Assembly (NCBI GenBank): GCA_025455345.1
Contig: JALOMS010000021.1
Coordinates: 1 to 16,040, forward strand
From: Thermoflexibacter sp.
GTDB lineage: Bacteria > Bacteroidota > Bacteroidia > Cytophagales > Thermoflexibacteraceae
DNA length: 16,040 nucleotides
Reading direction: 5' to 3'
Of the stretch, positions 14,495 through 16,040 are shown in pieces. Under the pieces are notes generated by a model. It worked only from the letters and a program-made list of their open reading frames with translations, did no database searches and was not told the DNA's origin. A program made the translations under genes and the position numbers. Position 1 is the first letter of the stretch; every line of letters starts with the position of its first letter.

Positions 14495-15871
14495 TCATTC
14501 ACGTATAAAAAGGTGTTTTTCATATAATCTTAATATCTGCTCAGAAGCGTGTTCCCAAGTAAGTTTTTCTACTTCTTTTTTACTTGTTTCAGCAAGAAGT
14601 TCACGAATTCCCTCATAATGTAAGAGAGCATAAAGGTAATTGGCAAATTTATTGGCATCCCAACAATCTGCTTTGAGAACATTGTGAAGTATTTCGGATA
14701 CTCCAGATTGCTTCGAAAGTACAGCAGGTACTTCATGCTGAGCCGCCTCCAAAGCTGATAGTCCAAAAGGCTCTGATACTGAGGGCATAAAATAAACATC
14801 AACTCTTTCCAAAAGTTCGTGGACTCGTTTTTTACTAAGAAACCCCGTAAATATAAAGTTTTCCCCTAATTTTTTCTGAACTACTTGCGACATCAGCCAC
14901 TGCTGTTGGTCTCCTACTCCTGCGATTACAAATACAATTTCTTTATCTTTCTTAAGTAGCTTTTCTGCTGTTTCTAATAAAAATTCTGGTCCTTTCTGGT
15001 AGGTAACACGCCCTAAAAACAGTATCATTTTTTTATTGGAAGAAGGTGGTTTCTTAGAATACCCATAATCTCCTAATTTTTCTGGTTCTTGCAAGATATG
15101 AGATGCGGTATGTCGTTCGGGAAGCGGGTCTATTGCATTATGGACTGGGAAAATCTTATCTGGGTTTATATAAGGATAATTTTCTAAAATTTGGGCTTTG
15201 GTAAAAAAACTCACAGGAATTACCAATTCCGCCATGCTTAATCCGTCATACTCGATATGATATACTTTGTTTTGTGGATTTCGCGCACCTACCCCTACCC
15301 TATCTGTTTCCAATGAGTGGACATGCAACACCAAAGGCTTGTTAGTCAATCGTTTAAGTTGCATTCCTGCGGGAAAAGTCAGCCAATCATGGGCATGAAT
15401 AACATCAAATTCGCGATTCATAGCTATTTGAGTTACTACCTCAGCAAAAGTATGCACCTTTTCCATGATGTTTACCCCATAGTTATTACCCGTAGTATAT
15501 AGCTCACGAATTTCTCTTGCGTCCATTGTGTCTTTGACTGTTGTTTCTATTTCCTCCATCTTTTTGATGGTTTTCATTACGGGAATAGGATATGGGCTAA
15601 TGTCCATAGGCACAAAGACAACTTCTGTAACTTCTTCCAAATGATACTCTTGTCTTTCAACTGTTACATCTTCTTCTGAGAGCTGATTTAGACCAATGAT
15701 GGTAGTATTTTCAATGACAAATTGGGGGTCACTCTGTGGAATTATCAAGGTTAGGTCGACATAATGGCTCATTGCTTTGGCAATGCCATAACAAGCCTGC
15801 CCTAAACCACCTGTCAAAAAAGGAGGAAACTCCCATCCTAACATCAATACTTTCAGTCTTTTAGATTGCAT
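14495..15871 (-). CDS. GT4/GT5-type glycosyltransferase (glycogen synthase-like)
   Basis: The 458-residue protein has a GT-B fold. The N-terminal domain begins LKVLMLGWEFPPFLTGGLGQ, with the GGLG nucleotide-sugar loop at 21-24 as in glycogen and starch synthases. It also shows DVIHAHDWLTFPAG (156-169) and LVLHVHSLE (180-188), both typical of the family. The C-terminal donor-binding domain shows KMILFLGRVTYQKGPE (281-296), FTGFLSKKRVHELL, and the E-x7-E motif in SEPFGLSALEAA (Glu367 and Glu375). It probably adds a hexose from a nucleotide sugar to a glycan or to glycogen in the cytoplasm. It is shorter than classical GlgA (about 475-490) and looks like the GT4-like group often annotated simply as glycosyltransferase family 4. 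No sugar-pathway gene is directly beside it. The start at 15871 (MQSKRLKVLMLGWEF) fits the usual N terminus. Confidence 0.9.
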   Translation of the reverse strand: MQSKRLKVLMLGWEFPPFLTGGLGQACYGIAKAMSHYVDLTLIIPQSDPQFVIENTTIIGLNQLSEEDVTVERQEYHLEEVTEVVFVPMDISPYPIPVMKTIKKMEEIETTVKDTMDAREIRELYTTGNNYGVNIMEKVHTFAEVVTQIAMNREFDVIHAHDWLTFPAGMQLKRLTNKPLVLHVHSLETDRVGVGARNPQNKVYHIEYDGLSMAELVIPVSFFTKAQILENYPYINPDKIFPVHNAIDPLPERHTASHILQEPEKLGDYGYSKKPPSSNKKMILFLGRVTYQKGPEFLLETAEKLLKKDKEIVFVIAGVGDQQQWLMSQVVQKKLGENFIFTGFLSKKRVHELLERVDVYFMPSVSEPFGLSALEAAQHEVPAVLSKQSGVSEILHNVLKADCWDANKFANYLYALLHYEGIRELLAETSKKEVEKLTWEHASEQILRLYEKHLFIRE

Positions 15872-15912
15872 TATTTATTATTGGTTTAAATATAGGTAGC
15901 TTTTTTTGACTG

Positions 15913-15920
15913 CAAAAATA
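15913..15920 (-). promoter_or_regulatory. -7 promoter element (TATTTTTG) of the glycosyltransferase gene
   Basis: Exact TAnnTTTG match on the minus strand, 41 bases before the ATG at 15871. No -33 TTG at the usual spacing. Confidence 0.4.
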
Positions 15921-15946
15921 TATGAAATTTTGTAATTTAAGATACT

Positions 15947-16040
15947 TTATTCTTGACAATTTGGATTTTTATTAAGTGATTTATTAAAAATAGGAAACTC
16001 CTCATTTAGTAAATCCAAAAATTGCTTATTTTTTTGTGAA
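15947..16040 (-). CDS. 3' end of an unidentified gene
   Basis: From the right edge one minus-strand frame stays open for 30 codons and ends with TAA at 15947-15949. It reads QFLDLLNEEFPIFNKSLNKN near its end, followed by PNCQE. The other two minus-strand frames are closed within this stretch. The composition looks like the tail of a real protein, but 30 codons are too few to identify a family or to rule out chance. It would precede the glycosyltransferase gene with a 75-base gap. Confidence 0.4.
   Translation of the reverse strand, partial: SQKNKQFLDLLNEEFPIFNKSLNKNPNCQE

Noticed and set aside
10157..16040. Gasdermin or other substrate gene paired with the CHAT protease
   Set aside because: The only neighbours are a glycosyltransferase, a transposase scar and the E1 gene; no small pore-forming or effector gene is visible in the window.
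1..16040. CRISPR array, tRNA, rRNA or retron-like RNA
   Set aside because: I saw no regularly spaced repeat series and no cloverleaf or rRNA-like segment on either strand; one GGTT...AACC mini-hairpin near 1973-1983 is too small to mean anything.

Overview
The window looks like chromosomal DNA of an AT-rich member of the Bacteroidota, most likely Cytophagales-like. The evidence is the succinyl/acetylornithine-type carbamoyltransferase motif, a type IX secretion C-terminal sorting domain, a fused E1 alpha/beta 2-oxoacid dehydrogenase, start regions that mostly lack Shine-Dalgarno sequences, and exact TAnnTTTG promoter elements upstream of five genes. No genus can be named from this sequence alone.

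Left part (1-5725): ordinary chromosomal genes. These are the 3' end of an arginine-biosynthesis carbamoyltransferase (+), then a minus-strand series of a TolC-family outer-membrane protein, a very small protein that is almost entirely a T9SS sorting domain, UDP-glucose 6-dehydrogenase (ugd) and ribose-5-phosphate isomerase B (rpiB). A divergent gene encodes a lipoprotein made of about eight Y-x-Y repeats. Three clear hairpin terminators separate these units.

Middle part (5798-7962): a type II restriction-modification pair, an m5C methyltransferase followed by an overlapping HaeII-family endonuclease. It sits directly behind the 3' end of a fused 2-oxoacid dehydrogenase E1 gene. The last 30 bases of that E1 gene plus 10 bases beyond its stop codon are repeated (38/40 identical) at the far end of the R-M pair. 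This looks like insertion with a long target duplication. The whole window contains about 34 GCGC tetramers by hand count, but none in the RGCGCY context that HaeII-type enzymes cut. That agrees with the family call made from the protein.

Right part (7932-16040): the fused E1 gene, a frameshifted C-terminal transposase remnant (9991-10147), and then a protein of about 1,390 residues. In order it has a CHAT caspase-like protease domain, a STAND-type ATPase, one membrane helix, a long coiled coil and a WD40-type propeller. This is the most interesting gene of the window: a single-gene candidate for a membrane-spanning, regulated protease in the style of prokaryotic conflict or immunity systems. 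A GT4/GT5-type glycosyltransferase and the 3' tail of one more minus-strand gene close the window.

The R-M pair, the transposase scar and the CHAT-STAND gene lie within about 8.5 kb, interrupted only by the E1 gene. This is what a small defence-type accessory region inserted among housekeeping genes would look like.
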